DNA from: Acetobacterium woodii
GTDB lineage: Bacteria > Bacillota > Clostridia > Eubacteriales > Eubacteriaceae
Length of the DNA stretch: 64,000 bases
Direction of reading: 5' to 3'
NCBI GenBank assembly: GCA_016213825.1
Contig: JACQZP010000016.1
Span: 124,001-188,000 of the forward strand
The position numbers and the translations under genes are program-made. Below, in pieces: positions 16,485-24,932 of this stretch. Every line of letters begins with the position of its first letter. Within the stretch, counting starts at the first letter, position 1. The notes below the pieces were generated by a model, which saw only the letters and a list, made by a program, of their open reading frames with translations, was not told the origin of the DNA and did no database searches.

Positions 16485-17613
16485 TGAATTCTCCTTGTTT
16501 TTCACTTTCCTCAATGACAAGATTTACTTCTTCATCTATTTCTTCTTCGATGGCCTTTACTCTGCCTTTACCCATTTTTATGGAATGGATCGATAAATAA
16601 ATACCGCCAAATAGTAGAATAAAATAAAAACTGATCATCCGCCACAGTATCATTGCTACTGGTGTGTAGGCAGGGCCGAAGATCGGACCGAAAATTAATA
16701 AAAATCCCGCCTCGGCACCACCTGCCGCTCCCGGTGTTGGTACAAAGGCCACTGCAACATAAAGAATTGCCTGGAGCGAAATGATGGTTATCGCATTAAC
16801 TGCACTTAAACCCAGGGAACGATACACCCAGTAATTAATTGAATAGAAAATCAATATTTGGATAATAGAAATAATAAACATTTGAAATGTCTGTAATTTA
16901 TGACTTTTTAACTCTTCAATTGCAATTTTATATTCGCCAACAAAATGATCAACTTTGCGATAGTATTTTTCAGGATTTTTGAGAATCCGAATTTTTAACA
17001 GAAAATTCACACAGCCCAGGATAATCGCCTTGGCCGACTTTGGTCGAAAAACCAGAATAATAATCAGAATAACTGCCCCAACATTTAATATCAGCCCAAT
17101 GATGATTAACCATTTTGCTGCATCCAGACTTTGATGAAGTTCAGTAATACAGAAGATGATTGATATTAATGCCAGAAAAGTAGTGGTAATTTGATAAAGT
17201 GCATATTTTTGAATCAGAACCGCTGTCCCAGCGCCTAATTTATAATTTCTTTTTGACATTTCATATAATTGAACAGGTTGCCCACCGGTTGAACTGGGAT
17301 CCAGTAAATTGTAGTACTGGCCAACAATGGTCAGCGTCCATGCAAAATGAAAGGTTTCTTTTGGATTATCTCGCAGCATCAGTTTAAAAAGCATAAACGC
17401 TTCTAAAGCCCAATAAACAAAAACACAAACGATTCCCAAAAGCAGATACCATCCATTAGCCTGCTTAATGGTGTTTATAAATGTCTCGGGATCAACCTGG
17501 GTTAAAATTATTAAAGTAGTCGCACCAATTAGAAAAATTAAAAAAATAATATTGGAATACTTTTCCCAGATTTTTGATAACCTCGACTTTTTTTCAATTT
17601 TCATATGATCCAT
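16450..17613 (-). CDS. Flippase-like membrane protein (UPF0104/YbhN, lysylphosphatidylglycerol synthase TM-region family)
   Basis: 387 residues from ATG 17613 behind GGGTGGG. The sequence has about eight hydrophobic spans, starting with IIFLIFLIGATTLIILTQV. The family signature is DPSSTGGQPVQLYEMSKRNY followed by AVLIQKYALYQ, and later FVPTPGAAGGAEAGF. The last 40 residues are charged (EEEIDEEVNLVIEE). The domain is the flippase part of MprF-like proteins; no catalytic synthase domain is attached here. A lipid-related transport role is plausible but unproven. Its 3' end overlaps the fumarase alpha gene, an unexpected partner. Confidence 0.88.
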   Translation of the reverse strand: MDHMKIEKKSRLSKIWEKYSNIIFLIFLIGATTLIILTQVDPETFINTIKQANGWYLLLGIVCVFVYWALEAFMLFKLMLRDNPKETFHFAWTLTIVGQYYNLLDPSSTGGQPVQLYEMSKRNYKLGAGTAVLIQKYALYQITTTFLALISIIFCITELHQSLDAAKWLIIIGLILNVGAVILIIILVFRPKSAKAIILGCVNFLLKIRILKNPEKYYRKVDHFVGEYKIAIEELKSHKLQTFQMFIISIIQILIFYSINYWVYRSLGLSAVNAITIISLQAILYVAVAFVPTPGAAGGAEAGFLLIFGPIFGPAYTPVAMILWRMISFYFILLFGGIYLSIHSIKMGKGRVKAIEEEIDEEVNLVIEESEKQGEFSENNPNKADYR

Positions 17614-17799
17614 TCTATCCCACCCTACTATACAATTAACTTTATTATAACACACGACTGTAATAAAGTAATGTAATTTTCAGTTATTTTCATACGTTTT
17701 CATGCCACTTTTATTCATTTTATCTTCGCCATCCAACAACAATGGAAACTAGTGTTGCTTAAATCTCCAGGTAACGCCGAAATATGCGACTCATTTCTT

Positions 17800-18264
17800 T
17801 TAAATCAATCCGATAAAATCATTTTGTCTTAATGCTTCAAAAAGAACGATATTAACCGCATTTGAAAGATTCAACGACCGTGCTTTTGGGTGGTTTCTCA
17901 TTGGAATTCGAAATCGGTTATCCGGGTAAGCCTGATGAATTTCCTCCGGAATTCCAGCGGTTTCCTTACCAAACATCAAAAAAGCATTGGGATCATATTC
18001 AATTTCATGATAAAATTTATCAGCCTTAGTCGTCAGGATATACAGTTTTATATCAGGATTCTTTTCGATGAATTCATCAAAAGATTCGTAGACCTTAACA
18101 TTCACCAAATCCCAATAATCCAAGCCGGCCCGTTTTAAGTGTTTTTCGTCCAAGGAAAAACCCAGCGGTTTAATCAGATGTAGATTGGTCTCTGTCAGCG
18201 CACAGGTTCTGGCAATATTTCCGGTATTTTGGGGTATTTCTGGTTGATATAATACAATATTCAT
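17800..18264 (-). CDS. trmL: tRNA (cytidine/uridine-34-2'-O)-methyltransferase
   Basis: 154 residues, the full length of the TrmL branch of SPOUT methyltransferases. MNIVLYQPEIPQNTGNIART opens the protein, LIKPLGFSLDEKHLKRAGLD follows, and the trefoil-knot SAM region is FLMFGKETAGIPEEI and RIPMRNHPKARSLNLSNAVN. It would methylate the ribose of the wobble base in tRNA-Leu isoacceptors. Nothing obvious links it with the neighbouring genes; a TATAAT sits about 35 bases upstream. Confidence 0.93.
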   Translation of the reverse strand: MNIVLYQPEIPQNTGNIARTCALTETNLHLIKPLGFSLDEKHLKRAGLDYWDLVNVKVYESFDEFIEKNPDIKLYILTTKADKFYHEIEYDPNAFLMFGKETAGIPEEIHQAYPDNRFRIPMRNHPKARSLNLSNAVNIVLFEALRQNDFIGLI

Positions 18265-18310
18265 ATTTTTTCCTTTTCATTTCTGTCATTCGTATTTATT
18301 ATTATAATGG

Positions 18311-18367
18311 GAAAAAAGTCCTATTTCCTTGTTGATTTATTAACCAAGCAAAGAAATTGGACTTTTT
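18311..18367 (-). terminator. Terminator between the sensor kinase and trmL
   Basis: AAGTCC with ATTTC and CTTG on one side pairs with CAAG, GAAAT and GGACTT on the other (18316-18365). A-runs at 18312-18317 and T-runs at 18364-18368 make it usable on both strands. It follows the histidine kinase stop. Confidence 0.75.
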
Positions 18368-18379
18368 ATTTTTGATTGT

Positions 18380-19675
18380 TTATTGAAAGGTATCGCTTTT
18401 TGCGTTATTTTTTTTTGAATCTGGTTTTTGATTGGTTTTAGGTAAAACAATCGAAAAAGTACTGCCTTTATTGGGCACAGAATCGATTTTTATTTTACCG
18501 TTGTGTTTTTTGACAATATAATCGGCAATATTTAAACCCAGACCGACGCCACCGGTTTCCCGGTTTCTGGCATCATCGACCCGATAAAAACGACTGAAAA
18601 CTTTGGCTTTCTCTTCTTCGGTCAAGCCGATGCCCGTATCCTTGACTTCAATCACAAGATGTCGTTTTCCCTGGACCAGACACAATTGAACCTTTCCGCC
18701 GACTGGTGTGTATTTAATGGCATTATCAACCAAAATTCGCACTGCCTGTTTAAGCCGTTCTTCATCGCCCCGATACTGAATACCCTGGGAAATATTTTCA
18801 CTAAGCTCAATTTCTTTTTCATTGGCCAATTCAGTCATAAGATCAACCATTTGCTGACACATGGAAGATAAATCAAAAACGTCCTTGTCCATAGCAAGCT
18901 GTTGATTTTCTGCTTGGGCAATCAGCAATAACTCTGAGATGAGTTTTGCCATGGTTTCTCCTTCACTGGCAATGTTGTTCAACCACTTCATATTATCCTT
19001 GATCTGCTCATCTTCTTTGAGTTTCAATACTTCTACATTGGTTTGAATGACGGTCAACGGGGTTCTCAATTCGTGAGAAGCATTGGCAATAAACTTCTTC
19101 TGATCTTCGAAGGTCTCCTTAATCGGCTGCAGTGATTTTCCCGCCAGAAAATAACTGATGGGAATCAGTACTGCAATAGAACCCATACCAATTAAAAACA
19201 GGAACGAAATCACATAGGCAATAATTGATCTTTCGGTAGACACCTGCTGAAAAACCTGAAGTGTATAATCGTTAGAATTATTTGAATAAGGAAGTGTATA
19301 TACCCGGTATTCGACATTTTCTGAGGTCAGTAAACTAAACTTAGGGGTTGTATTTTCTTTAATGGCGAGTTCATAACCCAACATAATCAGGTTGCGATCA
19401 TCCACTTTCATGTTTTTTACCGTGTGACCGCTATCCCACATGATAAATTGATAGCCAAATTTGTCGTGAACCGAATCAACCGAGTTAATTGGTTGGGACG
19501 TCGTTTGGCCGTTGTTTTGAATGATTTCTTTGGCCACATTGGTCAGGTACATTTCACCAGAAAGACTGAGACTCCAATTGACTAAAAAACCCAGCAGAAA
19601 TATAAACATGAACATGAAAATAATCAGAATCAGCGTATTAAATAGTGTAATCTTTCGCTTGATTTCTTTAAACAT
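18380..19675 (-). CDS. Membrane sensor histidine kinase
   Basis: 431 residues. A membrane segment lies at about residues 11-34, followed by an extracellular part of about 120 residues and a second segment at about 152-176 (IIAYVISFLFLIGMGSIAVL). The HisKA motif FIANASHELRTPLTVIQ carries His201, and the ATP-binding region has AVRILVDNAIKYTPVGG, VKDTGIGLTEEEK and GVGLGLNIADYIVKKHNG. It would phosphorylate the OmpR-type regulator encoded 18 bases upstream. The stimulus is unknown. The C-terminal tail is short and basic. Confidence 0.93.
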   Translation of the reverse strand: MFKEIKRKITLFNTLILIIFMFMFIFLLGFLVNWSLSLSGEMYLTNVAKEIIQNNGQTTSQPINSVDSVHDKFGYQFIMWDSGHTVKNMKVDDRNLIMLGYELAIKENTTPKFSLLTSENVEYRVYTLPYSNNSNDYTLQVFQQVSTERSIIAYVISFLFLIGMGSIAVLIPISYFLAGKSLQPIKETFEDQKKFIANASHELRTPLTVIQTNVEVLKLKEDEQIKDNMKWLNNIASEGETMAKLISELLLIAQAENQQLAMDKDVFDLSSMCQQMVDLMTELANEKEIELSENISQGIQYRGDEERLKQAVRILVDNAIKYTPVGGKVQLCLVQGKRHLVIEVKDTGIGLTEEEKAKVFSRFYRVDDARNRETGGVGLGLNIADYIVKKHNGKIKIDSVPNKGSTFSIVLPKTNQKPDSKKNNAKSDTFQ

Positions 19676-19693
19676 GGGCCTTAACTCTCCAAC

Positions 19694-20362
19694 TTATTTT
19701 TTTCCAAGCGTATACCCTACCCCTCGAATGGTATCAATCTTGACTTGCGTATCGACAATTTTCTTACGTAAATTGTGAACATAAATTTCAATATTATTTT
19801 CGTTTACTTCTTTGTCAAATCCCCATACCCGATCAAGGATCTGTTCCCGGGTAAAGACCTGATTCGGTCGTTTTAACAGCATTTCCAGAATTTTTGCTTC
19901 TTTAACTGATAGCTTAAATTCTTTATTCTCGGTTTGTAAAATGTTCTTTTTGGTATTAAAGCTGACATCTTCAAAGACAATGGTTTCGCCTTTAATTCCA
20001 TGATCAGGTCGACGTCCCAAGGCGCGAATTCGAGCAAACAGTTCCTTTGCTGAAAATGGTTTGATTAAATAGTCATCGGCGCCCAGATCAAGACCCTTGA
20101 CTTTGTCATCAATGGTGCCTTTGGCTGTCAGCATTAAAACCGGGGTATTAATCCCCTGATCGCGGATCTGTTGTAAAATTTCGATGCCACTTTTAATGGG
20201 CAACATGATATCTAAAACAATGACATCATAAATGGGATTCAGAGCAAACAATAATCCTTCCTCTCCATCATTGGCAATGTCACAATCGATGTTTTGTATT
20301 TTACATAATTCCTGGAGTGCATCAGTTATCTTTTTTTCGTCTTCTACAAATAATATACGCAT
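19694..20362 (-). CDS. OmpR-family response regulator
   Basis: 222 residues. The receiver domain has MRILFVEDEKKI, the phosphoacceptor D51 in VIVLDIMLP, the switch threonine region VLMLTAKG and the lysine in DDYLIKPFSAKEL. The C-terminal winged helix has ILEMLLKRPNQVFTREQILD and VYVHNLRKKI-type sequence ending in TIRGVGYTLGKK. It is the partner of the kinase downstream. It is transcribed away from a second two-component pair, and the 305-base gap between them holds one copy of the dispersed palindromic repeat. Confidence 0.95.
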   Translation of the reverse strand: MRILFVEDEKKITDALQELCKIQNIDCDIANDGEEGLLFALNPIYDVIVLDIMLPIKSGIEILQQIRDQGINTPVLMLTAKGTIDDKVKGLDLGADDYLIKPFSAKELFARIRALGRRPDHGIKGETIVFEDVSFNTKKNILQTENKEFKLSVKEAKILEMLLKRPNQVFTREQILDRVWGFDKEVNENNIEIYVHNLRKKIVDTQVKIDTIRGVGYTLGKK

Positions 20363-20477
20363 AAAGCGACTCCTTCCATGTTTTGAATTTTGATTATAAG
20401 TTAACAGTCTAATTATAGTGCCAAAATCTTAAAGCTATATAAAACAAGAAAAATATGGTATTATTCTTATCAGGTAA

Positions 20478-20618
20478 TTACGAAAGTGCCGTGAGTTTTA
20501 CGCTCAGTTTCACACGAAACAATTTTTACACTGTGCGGCGTACAGACTACCGCCTGTTTGACTACACATTACGAAATTTTTTGTGGAAACTGAGCGCAAA
20601 GCAAGCATTGTTCGATGT
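20478..20618 (-). repeat. Dispersed palindromic repeat, copy A (inverted orientation)
   Basis: Read on the minus strand this stretch aligns with the repeats at 53.9 and 63.1 kb: AACAATGCTTGCTTTG, CAGTTTCCACA, GTAATGTGTAG, CACAGTGTAAAAATTGTTTC and ACTCACGGCACTTTCG. It forms an outer stem (CGCTCAGTTTC with GAAACTGAGCG) and ends about 50 bases before the start of the plus-strand response regulator gene. The 20363-20667 gap holds nothing else definite. Confidence 0.75.
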
Positions 20619-20667
20619 TTATGAACTGCAAAATCATCTATATCATTTTAGTAATTTGGAGGTTCCT

Positions 20668-21345
20668 ATGAAAGAAATACTCATTATCGAAGATGATAAA
20701 AAAATATCACGGATTATTGAGCTTCAATTAAAGCATGCTGGTTTTGAAACGGTTAAAGCGTTTACTGGTCGGGAAGGCATTGAAGCCTATAATCAAAATC
20801 CGGCTTTTGATCTCGTTTTACTTGATATCATGCTCCCCGAAGTCTCCGGTTATGATGTTCTTAAATACATTAAAGCGCAAAATCATCATCTGCCGATTAT
20901 TTTGTTAACCGCAAAAGATGATACCAGCGATGTGGTAACTGGTTTTGAACTGGGTGCTGATGATTATGTCACCAAGCCGTTTAATTTTGATGAACTGTTA
21001 GCCCGGATCAAAGCCAATATCCGAAAAAATATGCCGGAAGCGTCTTTAAATACCCATCTGGTCTTTAAAGATATTGAAATCGACTTGGATGCCTTTAGCG
21101 TTAAGCGACAGTCTCAGGAAATCACCCTTTCTCGTACCGAATTTGATTTGTTTTACTATCTTGTTCTCAACCACGATCTGGTTCAATCCCGGGAACAGAT
21201 TTTAGATAAGGTATGGGGATTTGATTATGATGGCGGCGATAATATTGTCGATGTCTATATTAAATATCTACGGGACAAAATCGATCGCGATTTTGATGAA
21301 AAGCATATCCAAACTGTTCGGGGGCGGGGTTATGTGGTTCGATAA
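20668..21345 (+). CDS. OmpR-family response regulator
   Basis: 225 residues from ATG 20668 behind TTGGAGG; the frame stays open further upstream through the repeat but has no start signal there. The receiver domain has ILIIEDDKKISRIIE, D53 in LVLLDIMLPE and the lysine in DDYVTKPFNFDEL. The DNA-binding domain has LSRTEFDLFYYLVLNHDLVQ, SREQILDKVWGFDYDGGDN and the terminal TVRGRGYVVR. The kinase gene overlaps its last 14 bases, which indicates translational coupling. The pair is distinct from the minus-strand system next to it. Confidence 0.95.
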   Translation: MKEILIIEDDKKISRIIELQLKHAGFETVKAFTGREGIEAYNQNPAFDLVLLDIMLPEVSGYDVLKYIKAQNHHLPIILLTAKDDTSDVVTGFELGADDYVTKPFNFDELLARIKANIRKNMPEASLNTHLVFKDIEIDLDAFSVKRQSQEITLSRTEFDLFYYLVLNHDLVQSREQILDKVWGFDYDGGDNIVDVYIKYLRDKIDRDFDEKHIQTVRGRGYVVR

Positions 21346-22810
21346 GCTAAATATTCCCGGGCGAAAAAAGCCACTCAAAATATATCATCGCATTGTTTTC
21401 TTTTTTATTCTGGCCCTGACCGCTGTTTTGACCCTGTCATTTTTAATGGTATTCTTTTTTTCACAACAACTTATCTTAAATGAGAGTAAGTCGACGATGA
21501 TTCGTTTCAACAATTATGTTATCAACACACTAAATGAGAACATGCCTGATCTCCTCAGTTTACCGGCTGAAAAACGGCTAGATTTTATTTCGGAAAAACT
21601 CTATCCCTATGTCAAAGACAATTCCCTGATTGCTTATCAGTTAAAGGATAACAAAGGAAATATTTATCAATCATCAGAAATATTAACTGATCTTCTGATT
21701 GCTGAAAATCTGGAGAAATACGATTTTCATTTATTTGAGTTCAGTTCGAAAAACAATAGCGATCAAATGATCTCGGTGAATTCCCTACGCTATCATCAAA
21801 TCGAATATTTTTATCTTGGCTCTTACTATGTGCTGGAAGACGGCGATATTATCTATATTCAGATCGTTAAAAACCTTAACGACAGCTATGTCTTTATGAC
21901 AACCTTATTCATTTTGATGGTCTCGATTAGTATTCTTGGCCTGGTTGCTATTATCCTGCTGGGCATTTATGGCACCAAGCAAACCTTAAAACCCCTGATT
22001 GAAATATCCGAGACGGCTAAAAACATTACCGAAAATAACCTTAACATTCGGATTGAAGAAACCGGTAATAAAGATGAGTTGGATCAGCTAATTATGTCTC
22101 TGAACCAAATGATCAAAAAATTGGAGTCGGCCTTCAATAATCAAAAACGGTTCGTTTCGGATGCCTCCCATGAATTACGGATTCCCCTCACCGTTATCCA
22201 GGGCTACATTGATATCCTGGCAGACTGGGGGAAAAGCGATCCTCAGCTTTGCGATGAATCCATTGAGGCCATTCGGGATGAAATCCAGGGTATGAACCGA
22301 ATGGTTGAAGACTTGCTGTTGATCACCCGAATTGAAAACAACTATTTTGACGAAGATTTTGAAATTCTCGACATCACCGTCTTACTGGAAAAGATTTATC
22401 ACCAAAGTCTGATGATTGATCCAGATCATCAATACATTCTGGAATCCTGCGAGGATGCCATTGTTCGGGGCAACGAAGGCTTGCTGATCCAGGCGATTCG
22501 TGGTCTTCTCGACAATAGCCGAAAATACACCCCAGTTGGTGGCACTATCACAATCAGCTGCAAGGTACACAATAAAAAAATGAATGAAATCTCTATCAGC
22601 GATACCGGCTGTGGCATACCCGAGGCCGAATTGGGTAAAATAAAAGAACGCTTCTACCGTGTAAGCAGCGATCGTTCCCGGGCAACTGGTGGCTCCGGCC
22701 TGGGTTTATCCATTATTGACAGCATCATCAGTATTCATCGTGGCAAACTGGCAATCACTAGCGAATTGAATCAAGGCACTAAAGCTTCTATTTTTTTGAA
22801 AAAACATTAA
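21332..22810 (+). CDS. HAMP-containing membrane sensor histidine kinase
   Basis: 492 residues from ATG 21332, which overlaps the regulator stop by 14 bases. A first membrane segment lies at about residues 20-43 (IVFFFILALTAVLTLSFLMV), then an extracellular domain, and a second segment (TLFILMVSISILGLVAIILL). A HAMP-like linker follows (ISETAKNITENNLNIRIEE). HisKA is FVSDASHELRIPLTVIQGY with His280. The catalytic region has AIRGLLDNSRKYTPVGG, ISDTGCGIPE and GGSGLGLSIIDSIISIHRGK. The proline after the phospho-histidine motif and the overall layout are normal. The ligand is unknown. Confidence 0.94.
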   Translation: MWFDKLNIPGRKKPLKIYHRIVFFFILALTAVLTLSFLMVFFFSQQLILNESKSTMIRFNNYVINTLNENMPDLLSLPAEKRLDFISEKLYPYVKDNSLIAYQLKDNKGNIYQSSEILTDLLIAENLEKYDFHLFEFSSKNNSDQMISVNSLRYHQIEYFYLGSYYVLEDGDIIYIQIVKNLNDSYVFMTTLFILMVSISILGLVAIILLGIYGTKQTLKPLIEISETAKNITENNLNIRIEETGNKDELDQLIMSLNQMIKKLESAFNNQKRFVSDASHELRIPLTVIQGYIDILADWGKSDPQLCDESIEAIRDEIQGMNRMVEDLLLITRIENNYFDEDFEILDITVLLEKIYHQSLMIDPDHQYILESCEDAIVRGNEGLLIQAIRGLLDNSRKYTPVGGTITISCKVHNKKMNEISISDTGCGIPEAELGKIKERFYRVSSDRSRATGGSGLGLSIIDSIISIHRGKLAITSELNQGTKASIFLKKH

Positions 22811-22836
22811 AAAAGGGCGAATCATTAGATTCGCCC
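22809..22836 (-). terminator. Terminator of the argCJBD unit (probably bidirectional)
   Basis: GGGCGAATC (22815-22823) pairs perfectly with GATTCGCCC (22828-22836) around ATTA. The A-run 22809-22814 gives a U-tract on the minus strand after the argD stop. It also closes the plus-strand kinase gene, though with weaker T content on that side. Confidence 0.85.
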
Positions 22837-22861
22837 CATTAACTTATTTATTGATATTCTT

Positions 22862-24034
22862 TTATAAACACTCAGAGAAAATCTGAACCGCCTGATCAAT
22901 TTCTGCTTTGGTAACAACCAGCGGTGGTACAAATCGAATCGCGTTACTGCCGGCAGTAATCAGCAGTAAGCCCTTTTCCATGGCCTTGGCAACGATGGCG
23001 CCAAGATCCGCGTCAACCTGGACGCCCACAATTAATCCCATTCCCCGGACCTCTTTAACTGAAGGATGGTCTTTTTTTAATGCTTCCAGTTTAGTTTTAA
23101 GATAGTTGCCCTTTTCGACCACTGATTCAAAAAAGCCTGGCGCCGTCAGGGTTTCAATGACATATTTGGCCGTCGCACAAACAAAGGGGTTACCGCCAAA
23201 GGTGGAAGCATGGGTTCCCGGTTTAAAGACTTCAGCTACATGGTCTTTGGCAATAATGCCGCCGATCGGAACGCCGCCACCTAAGCCTTTGGCCATAGTG
23301 ACTACATCTGGTACCACTCCATATTGCTGGTAGGCAAAAAGTTTTCCCGATCGCCCGATCCCCGTTTGAACTTCATCAAAGATCAGCACGATGTTTTGTT
23401 CATCACAGATTTTTCGGACTGCTTTTAAATAGTCCAGATCAGCTGGATAAATCCCGCCTTCGCCTTGAATCGGTTCTAAGATAATCCCACAAGTCTTAGG
23501 ACTGATCTGAGCCTTAAGGGCTTCAATATCATTGTAAGGCACATGATAGATTTCCGGCATCAATGGCTCCAGATTTTCCTGATATTTTGGCTGGCCGGTG
23601 GCGGTAATCGCTGCATAGGTTCGGCCATGGAAAGACTGGTTCATGGCAATGATTTCCACCGCATCGCTATTTTTCTTGAGCTTTCCGTAAACACGGCAAA
23701 GTTTTAATGCCGCTTCACAGGCTTCGGCGCCGCTGTTACAAAAGAAAACCTTATCCAGGCCACTTTCTTTGGTCAGCATTTCAGCCAGTTCAATGCCCGG
23801 TTCAGACCAATATAAATTGGAGATATGAACTAATTTCTCCATTTGGGTCTGCATTGCCTGCAGTAGTCCCGGGTGTGCATGTCCAAGGGCATCCACGGCG
23901 ATTCCGGCGACAAAATCCAAATATTCTTTGCCATTATTATCGGTGAGTACACAACCCTGACCCTTATCAAAAACGATTGGAAACCGTTTATAGGTTTCCA
24001 TAATTACGTTACTTCCACGTGTTATTAAATCCAT
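22862..24034 (-). CDS. argD: Acetylornithine aminotransferase
   Basis: 390 residues. Class III aminotransferase features are YLDFVAGIAVDALGHAHP, FFCNSGAEACEAALKLCRVY, SFHGRTYAAITATGQ, IILEPIQGEGGIYPAD, LIFDEVQTGIGRSGKLFAYQ and the PLP lysine in VTMAKGLGGGVPIGGI. It converts N-acetylglutamate semialdehyde to N-acetylornithine and may also serve lysine synthesis. It is the last gene of argCJBD, 9 bases after argB, and is followed by a strong terminator. Confidence 0.95.
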   Translation of the reverse strand: MDLITRGSNVIMETYKRFPIVFDKGQGCVLTDNNGKEYLDFVAGIAVDALGHAHPGLLQAMQTQMEKLVHISNLYWSEPGIELAEMLTKESGLDKVFFCNSGAEACEAALKLCRVYGKLKKNSDAVEIIAMNQSFHGRTYAAITATGQPKYQENLEPLMPEIYHVPYNDIEALKAQISPKTCGIILEPIQGEGGIYPADLDYLKAVRKICDEQNIVLIFDEVQTGIGRSGKLFAYQQYGVVPDVVTMAKGLGGGVPIGGIIAKDHVAEVFKPGTHASTFGGNPFVCATAKYVIETLTAPGFFESVVEKGNYLKTKLEALKKDHPSVKEVRGMGLIVGVQVDADLGAIVAKAMEKGLLLITAGSNAIRFVPPLVVTKAEIDQAVQIFSECL

Positions 24035-24043
24035 TTTAACCTC

Positions 24044-24913
24044 CTATATAATCGAACGACGAATCATCGTTCCCACCCCGGCGGCAGTAAAGAGTTCCAG
24101 TAACATGGAATGTTCCACCTTGCCGTCTAATATATGAACCGAATTAACGCCCTGGTTCAGCGCATCGACGCTGTTTTCCACCTTGGGTATCATGCCGCCG
24201 GAAATAATCCCTTCTTCAATGAGTTTGGGGACATTTTCAGCAAAGAGCCGACGAATAATGGAATCGGGATTATCGGGATCCATATAAACGCCATCGGTAT
24301 CGGTTAAATAAATCAGTTTTTCCGCTTTAACCGCTTTGGCAATGGCATAAGCCACGTGATCAGCGTTGATGTTATAGCTTTGTCCGGTCTTATCGGTTCC
24401 AATCGGGGCAATTACTGGCAGATAATCATCTTTTAGCAAAGTCGTGAGTAGTCGGTTATCGACATGGATAATATCGCCCACAAAACCGATGTCCAGATTA
24501 TTGACAAATTTCTTTTTTACCTTGATCATACCGCCGTCTTTACCGGAAAGTCCAACGGCACTTATTTCACGATTCTGAAGCAATTGGACCAGTTCTTTGT
24601 TGATTTTTCCGGATAATACCATTTCGGCAACTTCCACCACCTTTTCATTGGTGATTCGCAGCCCTTCCACAAATTCAGTTTGGATCTCCAAATCATTCAG
24701 CATGCCAGAGATATCTTTGCCGCCGCCATGTACAATGATCAGACGGATCCCCACCAGCCGCATCAGGGATATGTCATCCATTACTGACTGCTTTCGCTCC
24801 TCATCATACATAAAACTGCCGCCATATTTAATCACCATGGTTTTCTTTTTAAACTGTTGGATGTAGGGCAAGGCTTCAATCAGAATCTTTGCCTTTTCGA
24901 TATATTTTTCCAT
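24044..24913 (-). CDS. argB: Acetylglutamate kinase
   Basis: 289 residues. The amino-acid-kinase fold has VIKYGGSFM, RLIIVHGGGKDISGML, VVEVAEMVLSGKINKELVQL, AVGLSGKDGGMI and GGMIPKVENSVDALNQGVNS. An N-terminal helix of about 25 residues (KAKILIEALPYIQQFKKKTM) precedes the first strand. Such a helix is found in the arginine-inhibited hexameric form, so feedback inhibition by arginine is likely. It phosphorylates N-acetylglutamate in the second step of the acetylated arginine pathway. Where many relatives have KYGGNAM, this protein has KYGGSFM. Confidence 0.95.
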   Translation of the reverse strand: MEKYIEKAKILIEALPYIQQFKKKTMVIKYGGSFMYDEERKQSVMDDISLMRLVGIRLIIVHGGGKDISGMLNDLEIQTEFVEGLRITNEKVVEVAEMVLSGKINKELVQLLQNREISAVGLSGKDGGMIKVKKKFVNNLDIGFVGDIIHVDNRLLTTLLKDDYLPVIAPIGTDKTGQSYNINADHVAYAIAKAVKAEKLIYLTDTDGVYMDPDNPDSIIRRLFAENVPKLIEEGIISGGMIPKVENSVDALNQGVNSVHILDGKVEHSMLLELFTAAGVGTMIRRSII

Positions 24914-24932
24914 TTATTACTCTTTTCTTTGT

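Noticed and set aside
16450-16520. Upstream ATG start for fumarase alpha at 16520
   Set aside because: It has no ribosome site; GTG 16484 follows AAGGAG and matches the usual N-terminus.
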